Below the pieces are notes generated by a model, which saw only the letters and a program-made list of their open reading frames with translations, searched no databases and was not told the DNA's origin. Positions 45,857 through 54,863 of a stretch of DNA of 64,000 nt are shown here, piece by piece. Numbering within the stretch: position 1 is the stretch's first letter; every line of letters begins with the position of its first letter. The stretch lies in the NCBI GenBank assembly GCA_023399455.1, contig JAEWPN010000090.1, positions 15,947-79,946 on the forward strand. Direction: 5' to 3'. Made by a program: the position numbers and the translations under genes. This DNA comes from Bacillota bacterium (GTDB taxonomy: Bacteria > Bacillota > Clostridia > Lachnospirales > Lachnospiraceae).

Positions 45857-48289
45857 TTGGACAAAGAATATGAACAGGCAACACAGGAGGAAGAAACGGA
45901 AAACTACGAATTTTTTAATGGCTTCGGGGGATTTGCCGGTGAGGGCAGAGAATATGAAATCCTATTAGAGGGTAATAACAAACCGCCGGTTCCCTGGATT
46001 AACGTTGTCTCAAACAATACCTTCGGATTCCAAATATCGGAGTCGGGAGCGGGCTTCACCTGGAGTATCAACAGCAGGGAGAATAAGATAACACCCTGGT
46101 CCAATGATCCCGTAAGCGACAAAGCCTCCGAAGCGATCTATATTCTGGATGAAATGACAGGTGAGGTAATGACTCCCATGTCTCTTGGAAGGTCCGACCG
46201 GGGGATCTATCGGGTAAGGCATGGATTCGGATACAGCAGATTCCTGCATGAGGAAGCACTTATTGGTCAGGAACTCACTGTTTTCACTCCTTTGGATGAA
46301 TCTTTGAAAATTTGGAATCTTAAGCTGACAAACCGTTCGGATAAAGTGAAATACCTGAGCCTGACCTATTATGTGGAATGGGTCATGGGTACGGGGAGGG
46401 AACACACCAATCCCTATATTCTGACCTCTTATGACAATGAGCATGAATGCTTATATGCGAAGAACATCTATACCATGAACTTTCAAAATATCTATTCCTA
46501 TCTGTTTGCCAGTGAAACGGTCGTTGGTTATACCGGAGACAGGCAGGAGTTTCTGGGACAGAGGAGCAGCATCCGCTCCCCGCGGGGAGCGGAAGTCAAG
46601 TTATCCTGCAATACGGGGGTATGCTACGATTCCTGCGGAGCAATTCAAGTATCCGTTGTAATGCAGCCGGGGGAGTGTAAGGAGGTACTATTCGGGCTCG
46701 GACAAAACAGAAGTCTTAATGAGATATATAAAATCAGAGACAAGTATAGGGAGGGCGGCGCGGTCCAAAAAGAGTTCGACAGGGTGAAAGCCTACTGGGA
46801 CGGATTATTAGGGACGGTTCAGGTAAAGACAAAGGACAGGGCGGTTGATATCCTTGTTAACGGCTGGCTGCTCTATCAGACTGTGTCCTGCCGTATTCAG
46901 GCAAGGGCAGGCTTTTATCAGTGCGGAGGAGCGTACGGATATCGGGATCAGCTTCAGGATTCCCTTTCGCTTCTCTTCGCAGATCCAGGTATATTGCGAA
47001 GGCAAATTCTTATTGCCTGCAGCAGGCAGTTTGAAGAAGGGGATGTGCAGCATTGGTGGCATCCTCCCATGGGAATCGGTGTAAGGACAAGGATAACCGA
47101 TGACTTGCTGTGGCTGCCTTATTGTACCGCTGCTTATGTCCGAAGCACCGGAGATACCGCAATCTTAAAGGAGCCGGTATCTTACATCAAGGGTCCGGTG
47201 CTTAGGGAGGATCAGCAGGATGTAATGTTTGTACCGGAAACTTCCGAGCGCCTGGAAAGTGTTTATGAGCATTGCAAAAAAGCCATCGATCGCACTTGTT
47301 TCGGAGAACATGGACTTCCTCTTATGGGGGGAGGCGACTGGAATGACGGTATGAATGAGGTGGGAATGATGGGAAAGGGAGAAAGTGTCTGGCTGGCATG
47401 GTTCCTTTATACTGTTCTTAATGACTTCATTCCGTTGTGCTATCAGGAAGGTGATGGGGCCTATGGGGTGGAACTGGAGGAGAAACGAGGGGCTCTGCTT
47501 CAAAGCATCGAAGAAAACGCATGGGATGGGGAGTGGTATCTTCGGGCATTTTACGATGACGGCTCTAAGCTCGGTTCAAAGGAAAATGATGAATGCAGGA
47601 TAGATTCCATCAGTCAATCATGGAGCGTAATATCAAAAGGGGCGAGGAAGGAACGGGCAGAAACGGCAATGCAGTCGGCGTGGCGTTATCTGGTAAGAGA
47701 GGAGGATGCCCTTTCTCTGCTGCTTACCCCTCCTTTTAATAAAACGAGCAAAAACCCAGGTTATATCAAAAATTATATTCCCGGCATACGGGAAAACGGA
47801 GGTCAGTATACTCATGCGGCGGTTTGGCTGGCGATTGCCACATCGATGCTCCATGACTATAACATGGCTGCGACTCTGTTTACCATACTTAATCCGATTT
47901 ACATTACACAAAGCAGGAAAGATGTGCTTAAGTACGAAAAGGAACCATATGTAATGACGGCAGATATATCTTTAAGCCCGCCTTATACCGGAAGAGGAGG
48001 CTGGAGCTGGTATACCGGTTCCGCAGGCTGGATGTATCAGGGACTGTTAAGCTGGTTTCTGGGCATTCGGAAAGAGGGGAATGAGCTGGTCATTGATCCG
48101 GCGACACCGGCAAGTTTCGGAGATTTTTCCATCGAATATAAGTATGGAGGTTCATTCTATGAGATCAGTGTTGAAAGCAGAAGTAAAGGAATGCTGACAA
48201 CGGAGACAATCACTGTGGATGACAGATTAATTCAGGGTAACAGAGTACCTCTTCAGGATGACGGGAAAAGGCATCGGATTATTGTATAA
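45857..48289 (+). CDS. GH94 phosphorylase-like protein, second half of the split cyclic glucan synthase
   Basis: About 810 aa. FFNGFGGFAGEGREYEI and NSRENKITPWSNDPVSD open the GH94 core, then QCGGAYGYRDQLQDSL, WWHPPMGIGVRTRITDDLLW and the general-acid loop GGGDWNDGMNEVG. In full-length synthases this domain trims the linear glucan by phosphorolysis and so sets ring size. AGGAGG at 45843-45848 is only 2 bases from the GTG at 45851 but 8 bases from the TTG at 45857, so TTG is the better start. It begins 20 bases after the first half, in another frame. With the first half it adds to about 2850 aa, the size of one intact synthase. Confidence 0.88.
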   Translation: MDKEYEQATQEEETENYEFFNGFGGFAGEGREYEILLEGNNKPPVPWINVVSNNTFGFQISESGAGFTWSINSRENKITPWSNDPVSDKASEAIYILDEMTGEVMTPMSLGRSDRGIYRVRHGFGYSRFLHEEALIGQELTVFTPLDESLKIWNLKLTNRSDKVKYLSLTYYVEWVMGTGREHTNPYILTSYDNEHECLYAKNIYTMNFQNIYSYLFASETVVGYTGDRQEFLGQRSSIRSPRGAEVKLSCNTGVCYDSCGAIQVSVVMQPGECKEVLFGLGQNRSLNEIYKIRDKYREGGAVQKEFDRVKAYWDGLLGTVQVKTKDRAVDILVNGWLLYQTVSCRIQARAGFYQCGGAYGYRDQLQDSLSLLFADPGILRRQILIACSRQFEEGDVQHWWHPPMGIGVRTRITDDLLWLPYCTAAYVRSTGDTAILKEPVSYIKGPVLREDQQDVMFVPETSERLESVYEHCKKAIDRTCFGEHGLPLMGGGDWNDGMNEVGMMGKGESVWLAWFLYTVLNDFIPLCYQEGDGAYGVELEEKRGALLQSIEENAWDGEWYLRAFYDDGSKLGSKENDECRIDSISQSWSVISKGARKERAETAMQSAWRYLVREEDALSLLLTPPFNKTSKNPGYIKNYIPGIRENGGQYTHAAVWLAIATSMLHDYNMAATLFTILNPIYITQSRKDVLKYEKEPYVMTADISLSPPYTGRGGWSWYTGSAGWMYQGLLSWFLGIRKEGNELVIDPATPASFGDFSIEYKYGGSFYEISVESRSKGMLTTETITVDDRLIQGNRVPLQDDGKRHRIIV

Positions 48290-48304
48290 CTATAGGCATT
48301 ACTA

Positions 48305-48437
48305 GTTACTGTTCACTCCGTTCACAGCAACCTATGATTTCTGCATTTGAATTCGCTTCGCGAAGCAGAAATCATCTCCTGAATCACGTTCTTACGCAGC
48401 TTAACAGCAAATGTTAAGCTGCTGTATGAACAGTAAC
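48305..48437. mobile_element. MITE-like element with target-site duplication
   Basis: A 133-bp non-coding element with perfect 11-bp terminal inverted repeats (GTTACTGTTCA at 48305-48315 and TGAACAGTAAC at 48427-48437). The flanks carry an exact 8-bp direct repeat, CATTACTA, at 48297-48304 and 48438-48445. Inside are two strong hairpins: ATGATTTCTGC/GCAGAAATCAT and CAGCTTAACA/TGTTAAGCTG. No ORF, so it would have been moved by a transposase from elsewhere. Confidence 0.85.
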
Positions 48438-48488
48438 CATTACTACCTCAATTGATGGTAGCAAGATGTAATATATCTTGACGATACA

Positions 48489-48833
48489 TTGATATTATGC
48501 TTTCATGGAAGAATAAACAAAGAATGCAAAGGGGAATCAGCTTATGATTGCGGACATCACTACCGCTACTATCCGGACTATGACTTATTATCCCTGTATG
48601 GTGCCCGGTTGATGGCCCTGCATTTACACGATAATAACGGAAGGTATGCCCAGCATGGATTACCCTTTGACGGCACGATTGATTGGACGGCAACTATGAA
48701 AAAAATCGGGGAAACAGATTATACAGGTGCCACGGCGATCGAAGCCATGAACTGGGACTATGAGCATTTATCGGCTGAAGAATTCTTACATAAAGCATTT
48801 GAGCGGGCCAAAAGGCTGGAAGCATTAGTTTGA
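48489..48833 (+). pseudogene. C-terminal fragment of a sugar phosphate isomerase/epimerase
   Basis: The last about 98 residues (from YDCGHHYRYYPDYDLLSLYG through LMALHLHDNNG and FDGTIDW to the end) match the C-terminal part of xylose-isomerase-like TIM-barrel proteins, which normally have about 270-280 residues. The first barrel strands are missing; the upstream codons do not look like the family and there is no ribosome binding site. It is a 5'-truncated relic, lying 50 bp after the MITE-like element. Confidence 0.75.
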
Positions 48834-48890
48834 AATTATTACATAAAAATGCAAATATAATAGAAATAATACTTATGAAAGGGAAATATT

Positions 48891-50285
48891 ATGGCACTTA
48901 TTCAATGTCCCGGATGTGGTAGGAATATTTCAGACAAAGCACTGAAATGTCCCGGATGCGGATGGATGTCCGGCCTGGGAACGAAGGCTCAAAAAAGCGA
49001 AGAACCTTTTTCAGATATCCAACAGCTAAAAATCGGTAAGGAGTTAAAACAAGTAAGACAAGAGAAGGAACTGCTCGAGAAGAGAGTAGCTGAGCTTGAA
49101 AACAGGATCCCGGAAATTATTGATAACACAGATTACGAGGCGATTGAAAAGCTGCGCCGGGAAAATGAAAGATTGAAAAATGATTATAATAAGTTAATAA
49201 AAGAAAAACGTGATTTTTCACAGAACGGTGATGTAGGGTGCGATCGGACATTTATGCCTTTTTTGAATAAAAGAATGATCATAATTGGGATAGTAAGCAC
49301 TGTTATCGTGTTAATCGCATGCATTGTTGCTATCAGTATCATTGCTACGAAACCAGTTGTCAAAGAAGAACTTAACGATCAGGCGGGCGGAAATGCAGCA
49401 ATGCAGAGCGATTTAAAAAATGTTAGCGCCGATAACTTAGATGCGGCAGATGGCGATAACGTATATAACGGTAATTTAATTAATACGCATTCAGATTTAT
49501 ATTATGAAAAAAAAGGAGTATTCAGAATCATGTTGGATTCTGCTGAAATATCGGACGATACTGAAATACTTTCACTGTTCTTTAAAATAGATAATCTACA
49601 AGAGGACAGCGGAATACAGATTTTTTATAATGGATTATATTTTAACGGTATCATGATAGATTCCTCAAGGAGTCTGAAAGAAGTGGCGGCAGGGAAATCG
49701 GCGATAGTTGAAGTCACAATGTCATCACAATCATTCTTGAAAACTAACATCAGTACAATTAAGACTATAGGTATGGAATACAGTACCAAAGGCTCAAACG
49801 GGGAAATGGAAACATATACGATAGAAAATGTAAACGTAAAGGTAGATAGAGAGGGAAGTGCAGAGCAAAATGAAATAACGAAAGCACCCTCCGGACTTAC
49901 CGATGAAATCTTAGGTCAAATTGAAAATACTGATGATAGTATACAAGATATTTATGTTGTATACACCGGGATGGAAAATGACTATAGTAGTATAATTTTG
50001 TATTTTAAAGTAATAAATGACAGTGACGAAGACATTGGCTTGTCCTATTATTATAACGGTTATATGGATAATGTTTCCGTAAAAGCGTCGATAATGTCAG
50101 ATTTTGACGGATATATACCAAGTGGAAAAGCGGCAGTAATAAAAGCGGTATTTGAACGTGATTTTATTTTAAAGAATGTAGGAGATATTGTAAATGAAGT
50201 GGAAATATCCCTCGAAAACACAGATTCGAATTTTGCATTTTCAGTTTTATTTGAAGATCTTGCTATTGACGTTAATGAAGAGTAA
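48891..50285 (+). CDS. Zinc-ribbon, coiled-coil, single-pass membrane protein
   Basis: 464 aa. An N-terminal zinc ribbon (CPGCGRNISDKALKCPGCGW) is followed by a coiled coil at about 45-110, one membrane helix at about 128-152 (IIIGIVSTVIVLIACIVAIS), and an outer part of about 300 residues. The outer part contains two similar beta-rich halves (YYEKKGVFRIMLDSAE... and IYVVYTGMENDYSSIILYF...). This layout is common in uncharacterised Firmicute surface proteins, and the function is unknown. Ribosome binding site AAAGGGA; a terminator follows. Confidence 0.75.
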   Translation: MALIQCPGCGRNISDKALKCPGCGWMSGLGTKAQKSEEPFSDIQQLKIGKELKQVRQEKELLEKRVAELENRIPEIIDNTDYEAIEKLRRENERLKNDYNKLIKEKRDFSQNGDVGCDRTFMPFLNKRMIIIGIVSTVIVLIACIVAISIIATKPVVKEELNDQAGGNAAMQSDLKNVSADNLDAADGDNVYNGNLINTHSDLYYEKKGVFRIMLDSAEISDDTEILSLFFKIDNLQEDSGIQIFYNGLYFNGIMIDSSRSLKEVAAGKSAIVEVTMSSQSFLKTNISTIKTIGMEYSTKGSNGEMETYTIENVNVKVDREGSAEQNEITKAPSGLTDEILGQIENTDDSIQDIYVVYTGMENDYSSIILYFKVINDSDEDIGLSYYYNGYMDNVSVKASIMSDFDGYIPSGKAAVIKAVFERDFILKNVGDIVNEVEISLENTDSNFAFSVLFEDLAIDVNEE

Positions 50286-50328
50286 GATCAATATGATGTT
50301 AGTAAAATAAAAGGTAAATACGCTTTTC

Positions 50329-50355
50329 AGACGTTCAGAAATGAACGTCTTTTTT
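50329..50355 (+). terminator. Terminator after the zinc-ribbon gene
   Basis: Perfect 9-bp stem AGACGTTCA (50329-50337) with TGAACGTCT (50342-50350), loop GAAA, then T run. Confidence 0.92.
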
Positions 50356-50412
50356 CTTGCTATCAGGCTGACAGAAAAGACTATCAGTCGTCAAGCATGA
50401 ACATCCCGCATT

Positions 50413-50475
50413 CCCGCTTGTGAAAAAAAACATACAGTTTGTGAACGCTCATCATATAGAGCATGAGGATATGTT
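50413..50475 (+). promoter_or_regulatory. LytTR-type operator and promoter, site 1
   Basis: Direct repeats CCCGCTTGTG (50413-50422) and ACAGTTTGTG (50434-50443), offset exactly 21 bp, followed by a -10-like TATGTT at 50470-50475. The same layout occurs at two other places in the GH3 region. It would drive the GH3 relic and the intact GH3 gene at 50955. The sequence 50444-50557 otherwise shows nothing else. Confidence 0.7.
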
Positions 50476-50557
50476 AGTATTCAGTTAACGATCAAAGTAG
50501 GGATAAGTTTGTGCTTATCGATGAAGAAATTAAAAAAAGTGAGAGAGGAAAAAGAGG

Positions 50558-50804
50558 ATGGGGGAAAAGAGTGATAAAAGTGCTAAGACAATCCGGCGTC
50601 CAAACAGGCCGTTATTTGTTATTATGTGTTTTTAAATGACAGTCTTGAGCGTAGTGATTCTAGTGGCAGGATCGGTGCTGCCGCCTTTGCAATCGAATGA
50701 AAAGGTGAATGTTTTCGGAAGCGGATGTATTGATTTCACTTAAAGTGACTTTAGCGCAGGGCTTGAAATATGCAGGGATTCAGGTCAATGAAGGGGAGCG
50801 ATGA
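50558..50804 (+). pseudogene. Remnant of a GH3 beta-glucosidase N-terminus
   Basis: Starts like a membrane-anchored GH3 (basic start, then after an in-frame TAA at 50633 the helix TVLSVVILVAGSVLP). It continues VLPPLQSNEKVNVFG, the strand that in intact genes follows VLLKNENDVLPL, and ends in a shifted frame with TLAQGLKYAGIQVNEGE, matching LYESLDAAGISYNETL of the third GH3. The Gly-Ser loop between them and the pre-strand segment are deleted. Stops, frameshift and deletions show a decayed gene. Confidence 0.7.
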
Positions 50805-50914
50805 TGCTCGATTTAGCAATATTTGCGTTGTTCATATTATATTTTGTGCGCCGTCATAAAGAGATGACACGCTGGAAGGCTGAACAAAGTGAAAATATTT
50901 CGTTTGTGCAGTAA
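50801..50914 (+). CDS. Small single-helix protein, possibly the C-terminal tail of the GH3 relic
   Basis: 37 aa: one hydrophobic helix (LDLAIFALFILYFV) followed by a basic tail (RRHKEMTRWK). GGGGAG lies just before the ATG pair. The intact GH3 proteins here end in the same way (helix then basic tail), so this may be what remains of the 3' end after an internal deletion. A real small membrane protein cannot be excluded. Confidence 0.35.
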   Translation: MMLDLAIFALFILYFVRRHKEMTRWKAEQSENISFVQ

Positions 50915-50954
50915 ATGGAAAATAATTAAAAACTAGTTAACACGGGAGGTCCGA

Positions 50955-53900
50955 ATGAAACAGAAAAAAGGAAAAGCTGGTAAAATAGTTCGTACAATTT
51001 TATCTGGTATTTTAACCATTATTTTAGTAATTGCAATAATAGCAGTGAATACGGTGCTGCCAGCGAACGGGCGAATTGTAAATAATTTACTTGGATATAA
51101 TCAATCAATAGATAATTCCAAAGCAGACACCGAGGGTGTGGATTTGAATTATTACAAATCGGATTATACGAAGGATGAAATAGGTACGGCAGAGGAAGAA
51201 TTGAATATGAAGATCGCAGGAGAGGGTATTGTTTTACTGAAAAATGACAACAACTCAATGCCTTATGCTGAAGGTACTACCTTTAGTTTCTTCAGTGCTA
51301 ACAGCGATACCTTCACTACAGGCGGATTCTCATTATCAGGCGGTTCATCGAATGCTGTAAGCAATTTAAAGGATGGATTTGAATCCGGCGGATTTGGTGT
51401 AAATGAGAAGTTATGGAATTTTTATACGAAAGGGAACGGAAAAGAATATGGTTTAGGAGCGGGTTCCATCAGTTTTGGAGATGCTGAGGATTTTTCAATA
51501 AATGAAGCTCCGATATCCGTTATACAGAGTGAAGAAGGTCTGGTGGAAAGCTTTGAAGGAACGGTACCCGTATTCGTACTTCGGCGTGTGGCGGGAGAAG
51601 GCCGGGATATGCCTCGTTCCATGTATAACCATACGGATAAGGCGGAGGATCAGTCCAAAAGCTACCTGGAGCTTGATTCTACCGAATTAGAGGTTTTGCA
51701 GTATTTAAATGATAATTTTGATGATGTGGCGTTACTCGTTAATTCAAATGCGGCATTGGAGCTGGACTGGGTAAGTCAGTTTCCTAATATTCATTCCATC
51801 GTATTTGCACCAGCGCTTGGAAATTATGGAATTAAAGCGTTAGCGGATATATATGCGGGAAGGACCAATCCGTCAGGCCGTACGGTAGATACTTTTGCAG
51901 CAGATGCGCTGGCATCTCCGGCGGCACAGAACTTTGGTGATTATCAATATTATACGGAGAGCGGAAGCCCGACCAAATATAACTATATCAGTTATTCGGA
52001 GGGTATCTATGTAGGATATAAATATTATGAGACCCGGTACGAAGATGTCGTGTTGAGGCAGGGGAATGCAGGTGACTTTGATTATGCGTCTGAAATGGTA
52101 TATCCTTTTGGATACGGACTTTCCTATACAACATTTGAATGGTCTGATTATTCCGTTTCCTGGGATGGAACAACAGCCACGGTTAAAGTAGATGTGACCA
52201 ATACAGGAGAGATGGCGGGCAAAGACATTGTTCAGGTGTATGTACAAAGTCCATATACCGAATATGATAAGACGAATAAAGTAGAAAAAGCATCTGTTAA
52301 TTTAGTCGGTTATGGAAAAACAAATGAACTGGCACCCGGAGAGACGGAGACAGTAGTTGTTACTTTTGAGCAGGAACAGCTAAAATCATATGATTATGTA
52401 AATGCGAAGACTTATATCCTGGATGCCGGAACTTATTATATTACAGCCGCTGATAATGCTCATAGCGCTATAAATAATGTATTGACTGCAAAAGGGAAGA
52501 GTGTGGCGGACAAAATGACGGCAGATGGAAATGCAGAATTGGTTTCCGAATATGAACCGTCAAATAGCGATGTTGATGCAGTTGTTTATTCTAAAGATTC
52601 TTATACCGGAACTGAAATCAATAACCAATTTGATGAGGCGAACGGTGGCCTGACCTATTTGACAAGAAGCGACTGGGGAGGAACCTTCCCGGCTCATGAC
52701 GGCATAATAAGCGACTCGATCAGTACGTGGGGAAATGAAATAAATGGAACGGATGAAAGTGGAAATCCTGCATCCTATTTATATTATAAAACGTTAAGCA
52801 ATGATTTGCTTGCGAAGCTGGACTCGACGGATTCCTTAAATCCGATAGATACCAGTGAGATTAAAGCAAAGATCGTATATAATGCGGATAATGGACTTCG
52901 ATTGATCGATATGAGAGGCTTGGATTATGATGATAGCCGCTGGGAGAATTTATTGGATCAGTTAACGCCCGAAGATTATCAGGTAATGATAGCGCAGGCG
53001 GGATATGGAACACTTTCTCTCGACTCTGTCGATAAGCCGTTCGATGTAGATGCGGATACAGCAGTAGGATTAATATATGGCGGAACTGGTATGATGTTTC
53101 CAAGCAGTATGGTTTTAGCACAGACCTGGAACACCGCTTTGGCAGAGGAGTTTGGAAAAATGATAGGAAATGAAGCCATCCTTGGAGGAGCACACGGATG
53201 GTATGCACCTTCCATGAATATTCATCGTACACCTTTCAGTGGAAGAAATGGTGAATATTATTCGGAGGATGGTTTCTTGTCCGGTAAAGTGGGAGCTGCG
53301 ACCAATTATGGAGTGGCGCAGAAGGGAGTTTATGCTTTCTTGAAACACTTTGCATTAAACGATCAGGAAAATCACCGGGGGGATCGTGAAGGACAGTATG
53401 GCGCTGCTACTTGGTCTAATGAACAGGCTATTCGTGAAATTTATTTAAAGCCTTTCGAGATGAGTATAAAAGCAGGAAATATTACGCTGAATTATGTGGA
53501 AAAAACGGAAGAAGGGAATTATGTAAACAAATCTCGGGAATTCCCTGCCGGTCAGGCAATCATGACTGCGTTTAACCGGATCGGTTATACCTGGACAGGA
53601 GGACATTATCCGTTAATTACCGGAGTACTTCGAAATGAATGGGGCTTTAATGGATTTGTGATTACCGATAATGCGAATACCGGAGTCTTTATGGATGCGT
53701 TCCAGATGATAGAAGCAGGAGCAGACGGAAAGCTTACAAGTATTCCGGAAGGAGCCCGTTATTCCTTTAATGAATCGAATGAGGCGGAGTATCATTATGG
53801 ACGAGAGGCAATGCACCGCATGCTGTATACCATTGTGAATTCAAAAGCTATGAATGGAGCAATGCCGGGAAGTGAATTCAAGGAAGGCGTACAGATCGTG

Positions 53901-54020
53901 CAGAAATTACAGATAGGAGTTAGTGTAATCGGCGGCGGTCTCATTCTTTTAATGGTATTTCTCACATATCGGAGATTTCGCAGGAGAAATCCCATTGTTG
54001 TAGAAAAAATAGATAACTAA
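50955..54020 (+). CDS. Membrane-anchored, domain-permuted GH3 beta-glucosidase (first)
   Basis: 1021 aa. An N-terminal membrane helix lies at about 12-34. The alpha/beta sandwich domain (IAGEGIVLLKNDNNSMP, NPSGRTVDTFAAD) comes next, then the fibronectin-like domain (KVDVTNTGEMAGKDIVQVYV). Only after about residue 640 comes the TIM barrel (YAPSMNIHRTPFSGRNGEYY, LKHFALNDQEN, nucleophile Asp in GFVITDNANTG). A second membrane helix with basic tail closes the protein. This reversed domain order is known in rumen and gut clostridia. It should cleave beta-glucosides at the cell surface. Start behind GGGAGG. Confidence 0.88.
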   Translation: MKQKKGKAGKIVRTILSGILTIILVIAIIAVNTVLPANGRIVNNLLGYNQSIDNSKADTEGVDLNYYKSDYTKDEIGTAEEELNMKIAGEGIVLLKNDNNSMPYAEGTTFSFFSANSDTFTTGGFSLSGGSSNAVSNLKDGFESGGFGVNEKLWNFYTKGNGKEYGLGAGSISFGDAEDFSINEAPISVIQSEEGLVESFEGTVPVFVLRRVAGEGRDMPRSMYNHTDKAEDQSKSYLELDSTELEVLQYLNDNFDDVALLVNSNAALELDWVSQFPNIHSIVFAPALGNYGIKALADIYAGRTNPSGRTVDTFAADALASPAAQNFGDYQYYTESGSPTKYNYISYSEGIYVGYKYYETRYEDVVLRQGNAGDFDYASEMVYPFGYGLSYTTFEWSDYSVSWDGTTATVKVDVTNTGEMAGKDIVQVYVQSPYTEYDKTNKVEKASVNLVGYGKTNELAPGETETVVVTFEQEQLKSYDYVNAKTYILDAGTYYITAADNAHSAINNVLTAKGKSVADKMTADGNAELVSEYEPSNSDVDAVVYSKDSYTGTEINNQFDEANGGLTYLTRSDWGGTFPAHDGIISDSISTWGNEINGTDESGNPASYLYYKTLSNDLLAKLDSTDSLNPIDTSEIKAKIVYNADNGLRLIDMRGLDYDDSRWENLLDQLTPEDYQVMIAQAGYGTLSLDSVDKPFDVDADTAVGLIYGGTGMMFPSSMVLAQTWNTALAEEFGKMIGNEAILGGAHGWYAPSMNIHRTPFSGRNGEYYSEDGFLSGKVGAATNYGVAQKGVYAFLKHFALNDQENHRGDREGQYGAATWSNEQAIREIYLKPFEMSIKAGNITLNYVEKTEEGNYVNKSREFPAGQAIMTAFNRIGYTWTGGHYPLITGVLRNEWGFNGFVITDNANTGVFMDAFQMIEAGADGKLTSIPEGARYSFNESNEAEYHYGREAMHRMLYTIVNSKAMNGAMPGSEFKEGVQIVQKLQIGVSVIGGGLILLMVFLTYRRFRRRNPIVVEKIDN

Positions 54021-54031
54021 GCGAGCGAGGG

Positions 54032-54065
54032 AACTGTTTCGACACTAATTAGTGAAGAAGCAGTT
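54032..54065 (+). terminator. Possible terminator after the first GH3 gene
   Basis: AACTGTTTC (54032-54040) pairs with GAAGCAGTT (54057-54065) with one wobble, with a palindromic loop region, then TTCTTT. The T run is weak. Confidence 0.5.
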
Positions 54066-54155
54066 TCTTTGCGGCAGTAAATAAGATATCCCATACTAGC
54101 CGTTACCCGGATAATTTGGTACAATGGCAGTAAATAGGAAGGGAGGATGAAAACA

Positions 54156-54863
54156 ATGATTCGTATCGCTGTCGTAGACGATGATCCAATAAGTGTTGAA
54201 CAGTTAAAAAGCTATTTGGCACAGTATCAGAGGGAGCGCGGTCAGGAGCTAAGTATCGTAACTTTTTCAGATGGAGATGAGATTGTAGAAAACTATAAAG
54301 CGGAATATGACATCATTCTTCTGGATATAGAAATGAGATTTATGGACGGAATGACAGCGGCCTCCGTTATTCGTAAAAGTGATCCCGAGGTAATCATTAT
54401 TTTTATAACGAATATGGCCCAATATGCCATTAACGGATATACGGTAAATGCAACGGATTATGTGCTCAAACCTGTGTCTTATTTTTCTTTTTCACAGAGT
54501 TTGGATAAAGCTATTGGCAGGATTAACCGGAAGATAAATAATTTTATTGCGGTAGGAGTAAAGGGTGGAACGGTAAAGCTTTATGTTTCCGACATTTGTT
54601 ATGTTGAAAGTCAGGGGCATCGATTGATTTTTCATACTCGCACGGAAGAATATGTTACCTTTGCTACTATGAAGGAGGCGGAGGAGAGACTAAAGGGGAC
54701 AGACTTTTTTAGATGTAATAAGGGCTGTCTTTTAAATCTGGCTTATGTGGACGGCGTGCAGAATGACTGTGTGATTATTAATGGTGAAAGCATAGCGATC
54801 AGTCGGGGAAGAAAGAAGGAATTTATGGAAGAACTAACAAATTACCTGGGAGGAGCGATATGA
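54156..54863 (+). CDS. LytTR-family response regulator (AgrA-like)
   Basis: 235 aa. Receiver domain at 1-120 with DDDP, the phospho-acceptor Asp in IILLDIEMRFMDG, and conserved Thr/Lys (FITNMAQYA, YVLKPVSY). The C-terminal LytTR DNA-binding domain has VSDICYVESQGHRLIFHT and FFRCNKGCLLNLAYV. GGGAGG at 54141-54146 is 9 bases before the ATG at 54156, so the ATG at 54147 is too close. Its stop overlaps the kinase start (ATGA). The paired ACAGTTTGTG-type repeats upstream of GH3 genes are its probable targets. Confidence 0.92.
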   Translation: MIRIAVVDDDPISVEQLKSYLAQYQRERGQELSIVTFSDGDEIVENYKAEYDIILLDIEMRFMDGMTAASVIRKSDPEVIIIFITNMAQYAINGYTVNATDYVLKPVSYFSFSQSLDKAIGRINRKINNFIAVGVKGGTVKLYVSDICYVESQGHRLIFHTRTEEYVTFATMKEAEERLKGTDFFRCNKGCLLNLAYVDGVQNDCVIINGESIAISRGRKKEFMEELTNYLGGAI

